Origin: Dethiosulfatarculus sandiegensis
Lineage (GTDB): Bacteria > Desulfobacterota > Desulfarculia > Desulfarculales > Desulfarculaceae
NCBI RefSeq assembly: GCF_000931935.2
Contig: NZ_AZAC01000056.1
Location: 1 to 64,000, forward strand
Direction of reading: 5' to 3'
DNA length: 64,000 nucleotides
Below, piece by piece: positions 1-8,243 of the stretch. The stretch's first letter is position 1; every line of letters begins with the position of its first letter. A program made the translations under genes and the position numbers. The notes under the pieces were generated by a model. The model did not search any database. It was not told where the DNA came from and saw only the letters and a program-made list of their open reading frames with translations.

Positions 1-1
1 C

Positions 2-574
2 AGCTCGGCCTGGTGGGATGAGGAGCACGAGGAATACGAGCTGGAGCTGAGCATGGATATCGGCGGTGACGCCAACCAGATGCGCGTCTTCACCATCACC
101 AGTGTCAACGGCGCCGGTAATGTTATCGACTCCACCGCAACCGTGGGTTTTTTAGGCACCCTTTCCACCCGCTTGACCGGCACCTCGGTGGTCAGCAACT
201 ATGGCGGCACCGATGAAGACGACGAGTGGGTCGAGGCCCAAAACGGCAGCGGCAACACCAACTGGGACGGCCGGGACATCCGCACCCAGTCCGGGGCCCA
301 GCTCGCCCTGGGTCAGCTGGAACAGGCCATAAACAATAAGGACGTCAAGCGCGCCGAGTTGGGAGCCTTTGCCAACCGGTTGGAGAACACCATCACCAAC
401 CTGCAGATTCAGGTGGAGAACCTGCAGGCCTCTGAGAGCCGCATCAGTGACGTGGATGTGGCGCATGAGATGACCGAGTTCACCAAAAACAACATACTCT
501 CCCAGGCAGCCACGGCCATGCTGGCCCAGGCCAACAGCCTGCCCCAGCTCGCCCTGAAGCTCCTGGGTGCATAA
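2..574 (+). CDS. Flagellin, C-terminal part (5' end outside window)
   Basis: The reading frame is already open at the left edge, so only the C-terminal ~190 residues of a flagellin (filament subunit, secreted by the flagellar type III apparatus) are visible. The final ~110 residues form the conserved D1/D0 helices: ANRLENTITNLQ, SRISDVDVAHEMTEFTKNN and the terminal AMLAQANSLPQLALKLLGA are nearly identical to the complete flagellin that starts at 986. The visible piece of the variable domain (SAWWDEEHEEYELEL) also aligns with that paralogue, so the two genes are a tandem duplication. A Met at position 53 is internal, not a start. A strong hairpin terminator follows the stop. Confidence 0.95.
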   Translation, partial: SSAWWDEEHEEYELELSMDIGGDANQMRVFTITSVNGAGNVIDSTATVGFLGTLSTRLTGTSVVSNYGGTDEDDEWVEAQNGSGNTNWDGRDIRTQSGAQLALGQLEQAINNKDVKRAELGAFANRLENTITNLQIQVENLQASESRISDVDVAHEMTEFTKNNILSQAATAMLAQANSLPQLALKLLGA

Positions 575-621
575 AACATAAAAAAGCCTCGCACCAACCA
601 ACGGCCACCCCCCCGCACCTG

Positions 622-660
622 TCCCGGCAAGCCCCTTAAAAGGGCTTGCCGGGACTTCTT
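622..660 (+). terminator. Intrinsic terminator after first flagellin
   Basis: A perfect 13-bp stem (622-634 pairs with 642-654) with a 7-nt loop is followed by a T-rich tail (cttcttgttatt). It lies 47 bp after the flagellin stop and separates the two flagellin transcripts. Confidence 0.85.
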
Positions 661-813
661 GTTATTAAAGTTTTTTTTGTTTTCTCATTCTTTATTCTTA
701 AAATGGTTTTAAGAAAATATAACTGCATGAAATTAATGTTTTTTATCCCCATCCCCAGACCCGGTTTTCCTTTGCGGAAACAAAGCATCCTCAAAAATTT
801 CAACACCCCGGTT

Positions 814-840
814 CAAGAAACCATCTATCCATGCCGAATA
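814..840 (+). promoter_or_regulatory. Weak sigma-28-like promoter candidate for second flagellin
   Basis: GCCGAATA at 833-840 resembles the sigma-28 (FliA) -10 element GCCGATAA. A poor -35 match (CAAG, consensus TAAA) lies 15 bp upstream at 814-817. Location about 145 bp before the flagellin start is plausible, but the match is partial and no better sigma-28 or sigma-54 site was found by eye. Confidence 0.25.
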
Positions 841-855
841 GATAATTGAGCGCTC

Positions 856-877
856 CGTGAAGGTGACGATCTTCACG
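856..877 (+). other. Leader hairpin in the 575-985 intergenic region
   Basis: CGTGAAG (856-862) pairs perfectly with CTTCACG (871-877) across an 8-nt loop. It sits about 110 nt before the flagellin start and has no T-run, so it may be a 5'UTR structure rather than a terminator. Apart from this hairpin, the upstream terminator and the weak promoter candidate, nothing else was recognised in the 411-bp gap. Confidence 0.4.
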
Positions 878-985
878 ACCCGGGAACGGGAAATGCTTAG
901 GGAACCAAAAAATCACCTGGCGAAAATGCTTTGAGACTTCCAAGCGCCAATGGATTAGGCGCGCATTAGCCTAAGGAGGGGTCTA

Positions 986-2746
986 ATGAGTCTGGTTATT
1001 AATCATAACTTAATGGCTATGAATGCTGCCCGTAACCTCGGAAGCATTTATAGCGATCTGAGTACATCTACTCAACGCTTATCTTCGGGACTCAGGGTCA
1101 ACTCGGCAGCCGACGACGCCGCCGGTCTGGCTATTCGTGAGTTGATGCGTTCGGACATTAGGGTGCTCAACCAGGGTATCCGTAACGCTTCGGACGGTAT
1201 TAGTATGATTCAGACCGCTGAGGGCGCCATGGGCGTCATCGACGAAAAGCTCATCCGTATGAAGGAACTGGCAGAGCAGGCATCCACCGGTACCTACACC
1301 ACGGCTCAGCGCGAGATCATGAACTCCGAGTATCAGGCCATGGCCGCTGAAATCGACCGTATCGCAAACGCCACCGACTTTAACGGTGTCAAGCTCCTTG
1401 ACGGCTCTATGCAATATGGCCACGAGGGCAGCGGCCTCAAGGTTCACTTCGGCACCGGCAACGAGTCGGCGGAAGACTATTACTTCATAAATATCGGTGA
1501 TATGCGGGCCACCGAGGCCACAGGCCTGCGCGTGGGCAACTCAGACGACAGAGACACCTTGCGCACTCTCACCTTTAACGCGACCTCCCCTGCTGACGCC
1601 CTTTCCGAGAGCGCGTCGAGCACTGACGGCCTCTTCGGCATCCGCTACAGTACGGATTTCGACAACGAGAACCCGGGCAACGCCACCTGGAATGTCTATG
1701 GTTATGTTGATATTGACGCATCCAGAGACAGCATCGATGACATCGTGGCGGACATCAACAAGGGAGCCCAGGCCTCCGGAACCATCACCATGACCGCATT
1801 GAGCGGCGGCGGCTCTGCCACGGACGACATCTCCACCCAGAGCCTCACCGTCAATGGCCAGGTCTTCTCCTTTGCCACCGGCTCCGGAGTGGGAACTTAT
1901 AACGGCGGCTCCGGCACCGGAACCGTAAACCTGACCACCACCAGCTACAGCGCAACCTCGGTTGCCTGGGACACCGCGGCCTTCCTGAATGCCAACTCGG
2001 CATCCATCGGAGTGCACGCAGTGGCAGACGGTGCGACCGTACATCTGTTCGCCAATGAGTGGGGTGAAGAAGGTAACTCCATTAACACTGTCTCCGCTTC
2101 CACGGCCATGAGCACAGGTGCGGCGACCCTGGAAAACGGCGGCGACAAGCAGATGACCGCCAGCGCCTACTACGATGAGGTGAACGAAGAGTACGAGCTT
2201 CAGATCCAGATGAATGTGGGCGGTGAAACCCATCAGGTGCAGATCTTTAACCTCACCACAATGAACGGCACCTCAGACATTGTGGGCGGCGTGATCTCCG
2301 GCACCTCCATGGGCGGCACCTGGGGCGGCGTTTTGCCGACTAACGACGCCCCGACTTCGGTTCTGACCGACTACGGTTCGGCTGACGAGACCGACGAGTG
2401 GATCCAGGCTCAGAACGGAGCCGGTGAAACCAACTGGGCCGGCGCCGACATCCTGACTCAGACCGCGGCTCAGGAAGCCCTTTCCGGTGTGGACGCAGCC
2501 ATCAACAAGAAGGACACCGCCCGTGCGGCCCTTGGCGCCTTGCAGAACCGGTTGGAAAACACCATCACCAACCTGCAGATCCAGGCGGAGAACCTGCAGG
2601 CGGCTGAAAGCCGGATCAGTGACGTGGACGTGGCCACTGAGATGACCACCTTCACCAAGAACAACATCTTGGCCCAGGCCGCAACCGCCATGTTGGCCCA
2701 GGCCAACAGCCTGCCGCGCTTGGCGCTGCAGTTGCTGGGAGGCTAG
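986..2746 (+). CDS. Flagellin, 586 aa, with large variable domain
   Basis: Complete flagellin, the filament subunit. The N-terminal D0/D1 region (about residues 1-175) shows the hallmark INHNLMAMNAARNL, STQRLSSGLRVNSAADDAAGLAI and IQTAEGAM motifs. The C-terminal D1/D0 region (about 485-586) ends in AMLAQANSLPRLALQLLGG. Between them lies a ~300-residue Ser/Thr/Gly/Asn-rich surface domain, rich in hydroxyl residues that could be glycosylated. The start is fixed by a strong ribosome-binding site, AAGGAGGGG (973-981), five bases upstream of ATG. Downstream genes look like a flagellin-modification cluster. The C-terminal ~190 residues are closely similar to the partial flagellin at the left edge. 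Confidence 0.97.
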   Translation: MSLVINHNLMAMNAARNLGSIYSDLSTSTQRLSSGLRVNSAADDAAGLAIRELMRSDIRVLNQGIRNASDGISMIQTAEGAMGVIDEKLIRMKELAEQASTGTYTTAQREIMNSEYQAMAAEIDRIANATDFNGVKLLDGSMQYGHEGSGLKVHFGTGNESAEDYYFINIGDMRATEATGLRVGNSDDRDTLRTLTFNATSPADALSESASSTDGLFGIRYSTDFDNENPGNATWNVYGYVDIDASRDSIDDIVADINKGAQASGTITMTALSGGGSATDDISTQSLTVNGQVFSFATGSGVGTYNGGSGTGTVNLTTTSYSATSVAWDTAAFLNANSASIGVHAVADGATVHLFANEWGEEGNSINTVSASTAMSTGAATLENGGDKQMTASAYYDEVNEEYELQIQMNVGGETHQVQIFNLTTMNGTSDIVGGVISGTSMGGTWGGVLPTNDAPTSVLTDYGSADETDEWIQAQNGAGETNWAGADILTQTAAQEALSGVDAAINKKDTARAALGALQNRLENTITNLQIQAENLQAAESRISDVDVATEMTTFTKNNILAQAATAMLAQANSLPRLALQLLGG

Positions 2747-2788
2747 CCAGGTGACCGGGCTTAAGCGCTCAGTCTAAAACCTTCAACC

Positions 2789-2829
2789 TTGGCAGCGGTT
2801 CCTTGTCTCAGGCAAAGGACCGCTGCCAA
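2789..2829 (+). terminator. Terminator-like hairpin after second flagellin
   Basis: Perfect 11-bp outer stem TTGGCAGCGGT (2789-2799) / ACCGCTGCCAA (2819-2829) with a partly paired interior. There is no T-run after it, so termination may be inefficient or Rho-assisted. It lies 42 bp past the flagellin stop. Confidence 0.6.
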
Positions 2830-2865
2830 TTAATGAATCCGGCACAGTTTTATCGCTCCCCAAGC

Positions 2866-2897
2866 AAGGCAACCGGTCCTTTGGGCAAGGTTGCCTT
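2866..2897 (+). other. Second hairpin in flagellin-TPR intergenic region
   Basis: AAGGCAACC (2866-2874) pairs with GGTTGCCTT (2889-2897), a perfect 9-bp inverted repeat. Together with the hairpin at 2789-2829 it is the only structure seen in the 319-bp gap before the TPR gene. It could be an additional terminator or a 3'UTR stabiliser. Confidence 0.4.
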
Positions 2898-3065
2898 AGC
2901 TTTGTCCCGGAAAAAAATTCCCGGTCTTTCTTACCTTATTTTCTCTCCCCGATTTAAAAATCAGCTTTAAGCCCGTGGTATTCGCTTGTTTTGTTGGCAT
3001 GTTATTTGAATGCACTAACTGTGTGCCAAGGTATGACTAACCAAAATAAGCGGCGAGGATTTAAA

Positions 3066-3623
3066 ATGAATAACCAGATTGATTCCCCGGACGGTTTTTC
3101 CGTGCCCTTTGATCTGAAAGGCGCGGATGTGTTTGCCCCCCGGACAGCCTCACCGGATGAGAGCTTTGACAAAGCCCGGGAACTGCACCAGGCCGGGGAA
3201 ACCGAAAAAGCGGTTCTTTTATTGCGCGAGATACTGGCCGGCCAACCGGACCATAGGGCCTCCCTGGAGTTGCTGGGGCGGATTCATATGGATAATCAAC
3301 AGTATGATCAGGCGGTTACGGTTCATAGACAGTTGGTTAACTACCATGTGGACGGCAAGACTCAAAACGCCTTGGGCGTTTCCCATCTCATGGCCGGTGA
3401 AATAGAAATGGCCGAGTCGGCTTTGTCTCAGGCTGCCAGGCTTAATCCCCAAAGCCGAACCTATCAGGCCAATTTGGCCAAGGTTCTTATTATGGGTGAG
3501 AAATGGCAAGAGGCCTGCGATCATCTGGAAAAAGCCCTGACAAATGCGGGCAGCGGCCCGCGGGGGCAGTTGAGCCAGCTGCTGGATCATTGCCGCCAGC
3601 AAATGGGGTCGGCAATTTTTTGA
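3066..3623 (+). CDS. TPR repeat protein, 185 aa
   Basis: Predicted soluble protein with tetratricopeptide repeats over residues ~45-175 (ETEKAVLLLREILAGQPD, QYDQAVTVHRQLV, GEIEMAESALSQAARLNPQ, WQEACDHLEKAL). TPRs are protein-interaction scaffolds. The last ~55 residues (LAKVLIMGEKWQEA, LEKA, a C-terminal CRQQMG) resemble the N-terminal TPR region of the TPR-glycosyltransferase at 10575-12155 (LAKVLMLKKDWAQA, LEKA, CRTQLG), so the two are probably related modules of one pathway. The start at 3066 is chosen over an upstream in-frame Met at 2991 because GAGGA (3055-3059) is well placed before it. A role as a flagellin or glycosylation adaptor is inferred. Confidence 0.75.
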   Translation: MNNQIDSPDGFSVPFDLKGADVFAPRTASPDESFDKARELHQAGETEKAVLLLREILAGQPDHRASLELLGRIHMDNQQYDQAVTVHRQLVNYHVDGKTQNALGVSHLMAGEIEMAESALSQAARLNPQSRTYQANLAKVLIMGEKWQEACDHLEKALTNAGSGPRGQLSQLLDHCRQQMGSAIF

Positions 3624-3683
3624 CGGGTTTGGCCTTGCAAACAAACCGGCTGTTATCGGCCGGGCGCTAGATGAGGTAAAGAG

Positions 3684-4673
3684 GTGAATACTGAAACCCA
3701 GGTTGCAAAGACGGCAATGGGGCCTTCCTGGCTGCGCCTTGATCTGCCCCATGAAACTGTGCAGAAAAACAACCTGATCTATGATTATTTAGAAGACGCG
3801 TCCCTTGAAGACAGTGCCTTTTCCCGTTGCGGTCATGACTCAACCTTCAGTTCCTATGTGACTCGGGAGAATATTGAAAACCGGGTTCAAGATTTTGTGA
3901 GCCGCTTCGGTTTGGATGATAAGGATAAACTAAGCTCCCTTTTGAGCGGGGTGAAGGTGATGGCCGATCTGGGCTCCGGGCCGGGGATCTATGTGCAATG
4001 GCTGGCTCGCCTTTTCCCGGATAAAGAGGTGATCAGCCTTGATTCCTCCGGGATGTTGCCCGCTTTTGATCTGCATTTTGGTAGGTTGGATAATGTAACC
4101 TTGATCCTGGCCGATCTGGACCAGGCCCTGCCGTTTTTTGACGGGTCCTTGGACTTGGTGATCATGGACTATGTCTTAAGCCATGTGAACCGGCCGGATG
4201 AGGTCCTGGCCAGGGTGGCGGAGAAGATCCCGGCTCATGGCGTGTTGGCGGTTTCCTTTAGCCTGGAACAGTCCTGCATACGCACCTTGAGTGACAACTA
4301 TCTCCGATCAGTCTATGCCAAAGACCAGGAGAAAGCCGATCTCCTGGCCGGGGAAATGACATTATTAGCCAAGGAACTGGATGAGTTGGGGCTTACGGTT
4401 GCGTTGAAAAACGATTACCCGAACCTGGGCATCGGCTCCGGAGAGTTAAGTCTGCAAAGGTTTATTTATCATTATTTCCTTAAGTGTTTTTGGAACGGAG
4501 ACCAGGCCTACAGCCTGAAAAGGAACCGCAACAACTTTACTTATCCCTGGCGTCTCTTTAAACCGGAAGAGGCCCTTTCCATGGTGGAAGAGCATTTTAA
4601 TATCCATTATCTGCATCAGGACCGCAGCACTCTTTCCATATTGGCCGGCAGAAAAGCTCTCGGGGAGGGCTAA
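3684..4673 (+). CDS. Class I SAM-dependent methyltransferase, 329 aa
   Basis: Rossmann-fold methyltransferase. Motif I is DLGSGPGIY (residues ~95-103), the acidic end of strand 2 is ISLDSSG (~117-123), and the post-motif region is LADLDQALPFFDGSLDLVIMD (~141-161). A C-terminal ~100-residue extension is not typical of minimal enzymes. GTG start with GAGG (3673-3676) 7 nt upstream. It is followed 3 nt later by the FemAB-like acyltransferase, so the two are co-translated. In this flagellin-linked operon it could methylate a glycan sugar or flagellin lysine, but the substrate cannot be read from sequence. Confidence 0.75.
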   Translation: MNTETQVAKTAMGPSWLRLDLPHETVQKNNLIYDYLEDASLEDSAFSRCGHDSTFSSYVTRENIENRVQDFVSRFGLDDKDKLSSLLSGVKVMADLGSGPGIYVQWLARLFPDKEVISLDSSGMLPAFDLHFGRLDNVTLILADLDQALPFFDGSLDLVIMDYVLSHVNRPDEVLARVAEKIPAHGVLAVSFSLEQSCIRTLSDNYLRSVYAKDQEKADLLAGEMTLLAKELDELGLTVALKNDYPNLGIGSGELSLQRFIYHYFLKCFWNGDQAYSLKRNRNNFTYPWRLFKPEEALSMVEEHFNIHYLHQDRSTLSILAGRKALGEG

Positions 4674-4676
4674 GGC

Positions 4677-5747
4677 ATGGCTTTTGAGATAAGACTCAGA
4701 GACCCGGAAAACCCGCTTCACAATTGGGACGGGTTATTGAAATGGGAAAACAGATCTCTTTTGTTCCAGTCCCGTTCTTGGGTCGATCTTTTGAAAGACT
4801 ACCTGCCGGAAGTGCGGGAGAGGACTCTGGTCTGCCTGGAAGACGATCGCCTGGTTGGGGTTCTGCCCATGCTGGTCAAGGAGGGTGAGGCCGGTAAGGT
4901 TGCCAACTCCTTGCCTTATTTTGGCTCTAACGCAAGTTTTATCCTGGAAGCGGATCTGCCGGAGCCGGATTTGGTGCGCCAAAAACTTTTAACTGCATGG
5001 CGGGATCTGGCCGAGCGGGAAGATATTCGGGTCTCTGTTTTTATCGACACGCCCTGGGGCGGAAACTCAGGTTTTTTAAAAGGCCGGACCTGGGATTCAG
5101 GCGATTTGAGAATGGGGCACATGACTCCCCTGGGCTCCTTGGCCGAGGTTGAAGACCCGGTTCAGGAGCTTATGAACCTTCTGCATTCCAAAACCAGGAA
5201 TATGGTGCGCAAGGCTTTTAAAAGTAATGTTAAAGTAAGTGCTTCAAGTAATCCGGAAGATCAGGATTTTTTGGAGCGCACCCATGCGGAGAACCTGGCC
5301 GCCTTGGGCGGAGGGGCCAAGGATCGCCGGTTTTTTGATTTGGCCAGGCAAAGGTTGGATACACTCACTTACGTGGCCAAAATCAATGATGAACCGGTGG
5401 CTGCTGCCTTTTTGGTCCGCCATGGCCGGGTGATAGAGTATTTCACACCGGCCTTAAAGGCCGAACACCGTTCGGCCCAACCCCTAAGCGGGCTTATATT
5501 TCATGCCATGCAGGATCTGGCCGCTCAGGGGGCTTTGTGGTGGAACTGGGGGGCTTCCTGGCCCAGTCAGAAAAGCCTGCAGACCTTTAAAAAACGCTGG
5601 GGAACCGTGAATAGCGAATATGGCTATTTCATCAGCCTGTCGGGAGGGCTTGATCCCTGGCTGGCCCTTGGGCCTGAGGGGATCAAAAAAGAATATCCCT
5701 ATTTCTATGTGCTGCCCTTCTCTGTTTTGGAAAAGGGAGAAGCCTGA
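4677..5747 (+). CDS. FemAB/GNAT-type acyltransferase, 356 aa
   Basis: Member of the FemAB-like (CelD/BcsL-related, GNAT-fold) acyltransferases, which transfer aminoacyl or acyl groups to amino groups. Signature features are SKTRNMVRKAFKSNVKV (~171-187), typical of the RNxVRKAxKxxVxV stretch in this family, and the C-terminal SLQTFKKRWGT. Length is normal for the family. The start follows GGGGAGGG (4662-4669). Its stop overlaps the next ATG by one base (TGATG), indicating translational coupling to the formyltransferase. Likely N-acylation of an amino sugar in the flagellin glycan, by inference. Confidence 0.7.
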   Translation: MAFEIRLRDPENPLHNWDGLLKWENRSLLFQSRSWVDLLKDYLPEVRERTLVCLEDDRLVGVLPMLVKEGEAGKVANSLPYFGSNASFILEADLPEPDLVRQKLLTAWRDLAEREDIRVSVFIDTPWGGNSGFLKGRTWDSGDLRMGHMTPLGSLAEVEDPVQELMNLLHSKTRNMVRKAFKSNVKVSASSNPEDQDFLERTHAENLAALGGGAKDRRFFDLARQRLDTLTYVAKINDEPVAAAFLVRHGRVIEYFTPALKAEHRSAQPLSGLIFHAMQDLAAQGALWWNWGASWPSQKSLQTFKKRWGTVNSEYGYFISLSGGLDPWLALGPEGIKKEYPYFYVLPFSVLEKGEA

Positions 5748-6595
5748 TGGTGTCGGTGGTCTTCTATGGCAGCTATCCCATGAGCCTGGATCTGCTCAAG
5801 GCCCTGGACCAGGACAGCCGCTTTGAGCTCAAGGCGGTTGTCACCGCCCCGGAACAGGGAGCTGGAAACAGGCCGGTTCTGGACTGGCTTAGCAAGGTTC
5901 CCCGGGGGTATCCGGTTTTCACTCCCCATAGCCTTTCCGAGGATAAAAGGCCAGCCAAGCTGCTGGAGATCGAATGCGATTTGGTCCTGGCCTGCGCCTA
6001 TTCCCTATTGATACCGGCTGAGCTACGCCAAAAAGCCGATTTTGCCTTGAATCTTCACCCCTCCCTGCTCCCGGAATTAAGAGGGGCCGACCCCTTGCGC
6101 TGGGTTATTTGGCAGGGCGGGGAAAAGACCGGGGTGAGCCTTTTGGAGCTCAGCGACCGGTTTGATGGGGGATGTATATACGCCCAGTGGGAATATCCCC
6201 TGGATGATAAGACGGATTTGGGAAGCCTGTATCTGGGGTTGTCGCAACTAACTGCTGCAAAGGCGCCGAATGCCCTTTTCGACTTGGTCAATGGAATGTT
6301 TGCACCGCGCAAACAGGATGAAACCCAGGCGACACAGGCTCCCCCCTTTAGTGAGAGACAGGTGCATTCAGGGCTTTCCCTGGAGGAGATAGATCGTTTG
6401 GTGCGGGCCAATTACCCGTTTTCACCGGCATATTTTCAGAGAGCAAAAGAACGTTACTACCTGGGGCCGGGCAGGAAAACTCAACTGACCGGTCAAACCG
6501 GATTTGTTGCCCGGAAAACAAAAGACGGTTTTTTCATTGAAGATGGGAAAGAGGCTTATCTCTTCAGCCTTCTAAAGAAAGAGGGTTTCAAATAG
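5747..6595 (+). CDS. Formyltransferase (Fmt/ArnA N-terminal-like), 282 aa
   Basis: Related to the 10-formyl-tetrahydrofolate-dependent formyltransferases (methionyl-tRNA formyltransferase, ArnA N-domain, sugar N-formyltransferases such as WlaRD/VioF). The catalytic triad is visible as Asn102 and His104 in LNLHPSLLPELRG and Asp140 in LSDRFDGG. The N-terminal FYGSYPMSLDLL matches the usual F-G-T/S-P-x-F start only loosely, and the family's C-terminal OB-like domain is short. Its place inside the modification operon, not beside def, argues for a sugar N-formyltransferase rather than the initiator-tRNA enzyme. A formylated sugar on flagellin is therefore an inference. Confidence 0.75.
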   Translation: MVSVVFYGSYPMSLDLLKALDQDSRFELKAVVTAPEQGAGNRPVLDWLSKVPRGYPVFTPHSLSEDKRPAKLLEIECDLVLACAYSLLIPAELRQKADFALNLHPSLLPELRGADPLRWVIWQGGEKTGVSLLELSDRFDGGCIYAQWEYPLDDKTDLGSLYLGLSQLTAAKAPNALFDLVNGMFAPRKQDETQATQAPPFSERQVHSGLSLEEIDRLVRANYPFSPAYFQRAKERYYLGPGRKTQLTGQTGFVARKTKDGFFIEDGKEAYLFSLLKKEGFK

Positions 6596-6677
6596 TTGGG
6601 TCATCTCCCGAAGCCGCAGTGGGATTGATTAAAGTAAACAGTTTAATTGCGGTTCGGTTTATATAAGGAGACGATAA

Positions 6678-8087
6678 GTGGTGCGAAGAGAATATAACGG
6701 CCCGGATCAGGTGCAGGCCCAGGTATTGAGCCGCATGGGCTCCCTGGAAAAAGAATGCCGGCGTTCACCGCTTTACGCCTGGAGCAACGGGCTTACTGAG
6801 CTGGACTATTTTCCGCCGATCCTCTATATCTCGCCCACCAATGCCTGTACTCATCGTTGCGCCATCTGCGCTCACAAAGATTATATGCGCAAAGGCCTAA
6901 GCGAAACCGGCGAGCGCCAACGGGGGTTGATGGACTGGGACCGCTTCAGGGCTATCTGCGAACAGATTCCCGATGATGTGGCCAGGATCTATTTTTACAA
7001 ACACGGCGAGCCGCTTCTGCACCCCAGGTACCTTGAAATGGTCCAATATTTGCGTCAAAAGGTGGGGGACAAGGTGGAAATAGCCATCAGCACCAATGCC
7101 ACCCATCTTAGAAAAGAAATGGCCCGCCCCCTGGCCGATGCCTTTGACGTGATTCTGCTTTCCACCTATGGTTTGGACCGTCAAACCTTTGCCTCTTTGC
7201 ACGGTAAAGATGATTTTGGCAAGGTAATGGCCAACATAAAGGATTTTCACGATCAATATGCAGCCATGCCTTCACCCAGGTCCAAGGTTTATTTCAATTT
7301 TGTGCGTCAGGCGGGAAACCTGCATCATTCAGACGATGAGGTGGAAGAGTTCATGATATCAAAGTTTCCTTATTTTCATAATTCCATTCATGGAGTTTAC
7401 AACTTCGGGGGACGGATCTCGGAAGGTAATTTCGGCATTTTTGAACAGGAAGATAAAAGCGATTTCCCGGTATGTGTTTTTCCCTACACCATTTTCACCG
7501 TACTTTGGGATGGCTGGGTTTCCCATTGCATGGTGGATGTGGAAGAGGTTTTCCATGGAAACGGCCGGGCGCCTGATTCCAGTCTGATGGATCTTTTGAA
7601 CCACCCTGGCCTGATTGATTATCGCCGGGCCTCGGTGCAAAGGGATTTTCCAGCCCTGTGGCAGCGTAGGTTGGCTTGTGAAAAATGCAATTGGCTTTTC
7701 CATTTAAGGGCCCAGTCCTTGAATTACCTGACCCTCAAAACCAAGCAAATAGCCGAAGGCTTTAAACTCACCGGGCACGAAGGCCTGGAACTCAGCGCAG
7801 CTGAGATGCTGTATAACGGCCTGGTGAAGTATCTGGAAGGTGATATGGCCGGAGCGGCCGGGGGCATGCTTTTGGCTTCCGAAGTAGCTGGAGAAGACTG
7901 GATCAGGGAAAAGGCTGCCTTATGGGAAAAAAACCTGAGAAAGGTCTACGCTCAGCGCCATGCCCTGGAAAAGTGGGAAAAGGCCTTTAATAATGAAGGT
8001 ATAACCATGCGGCATCTCTTTAAAACCACCTATTTTGAATCCTCGGAGCAAGGCAGGAAAAAAAGGTTGGATGAACACAACTTTTAG
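6678..8087 (+). CDS. Radical SAM/SPASM protein, 469 aa
   Basis: Radical SAM enzyme binding a [4Fe-4S] cluster and SAM through CTHRCAIC (Cys57, Cys61, Cys64). The C-terminal half has SPASM-like cysteines: VCVFPY and VLWDGWVSHC around residues 265-283, and CEKCNW near 335, suggesting auxiliary Fe-S clusters. A further ~130-residue C-terminal helical tail (LELSAAEMLYNGL onward) is additional to the usual SPASM architecture. AAGGAG (6665-6670) serves two consecutive GTG codons (6678 or 6681); 6678 has better spacing. Last gene before the convergent terminator. Substrate unknown: a sugar or peptide modification is expected from context. Confidence 0.8.
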   Translation: MVRREYNGPDQVQAQVLSRMGSLEKECRRSPLYAWSNGLTELDYFPPILYISPTNACTHRCAICAHKDYMRKGLSETGERQRGLMDWDRFRAICEQIPDDVARIYFYKHGEPLLHPRYLEMVQYLRQKVGDKVEIAISTNATHLRKEMARPLADAFDVILLSTYGLDRQTFASLHGKDDFGKVMANIKDFHDQYAAMPSPRSKVYFNFVRQAGNLHHSDDEVEEFMISKFPYFHNSIHGVYNFGGRISEGNFGIFEQEDKSDFPVCVFPYTIFTVLWDGWVSHCMVDVEEVFHGNGRAPDSSLMDLLNHPGLIDYRRASVQRDFPALWQRRLACEKCNWLFHLRAQSLNYLTLKTKQIAEGFKLTGHEGLELSAAEMLYNGLVKYLEGDMAGAAGGMLLASEVAGEDWIREKAALWEKNLRKVYAQRHALEKWEKAFNNEGITMRHLFKTTYFESSEQGRKKRLDEHNF

Positions 8088-8150
8088 AATCACCTGCCGG
8101 GCCGGAGGCGGTTCTCCACGGTAGGCGATTTTTACCCGATAAAGTCGAAC

Positions 8151-8199
8151 AAAAAGGGTTAGCCATGCCGTTAAGGCAAGCCAACCCTTTTTTAATTTT
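8151..8199. terminator. Bidirectional terminator between convergent operons
   Basis: AAAAAGGGTT (8151-8160) pairs with AACCCTTTTT (8183-8192), with a smaller inner TGCC/GGCA stem. A T-run follows on the + strand and the leading A-run gives a U-run on the - strand. It lies between the stops of the radical SAM gene (8087) and the deacetylase gene (8244). Confidence 0.9.
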
Positions 8200-8243
8200 T
8201 TTAGATAGAAGAGATAGTTAAAAAAGAACCCGAACAGGTCTGA

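Noticed and set aside
152..601. Long - strand frames opposite the flagellins (152-601, 1541-2233)
   Set aside because: Antisense shadows of highly biased flagellin codons; the + strand proteins are unmistakable.
914..935. Possible sigma-54 site (cctggcgaaaatgctt) before the second flagellin
   Set aside because: The GG-GC spacing is 7 bp, not the required 10 bp.
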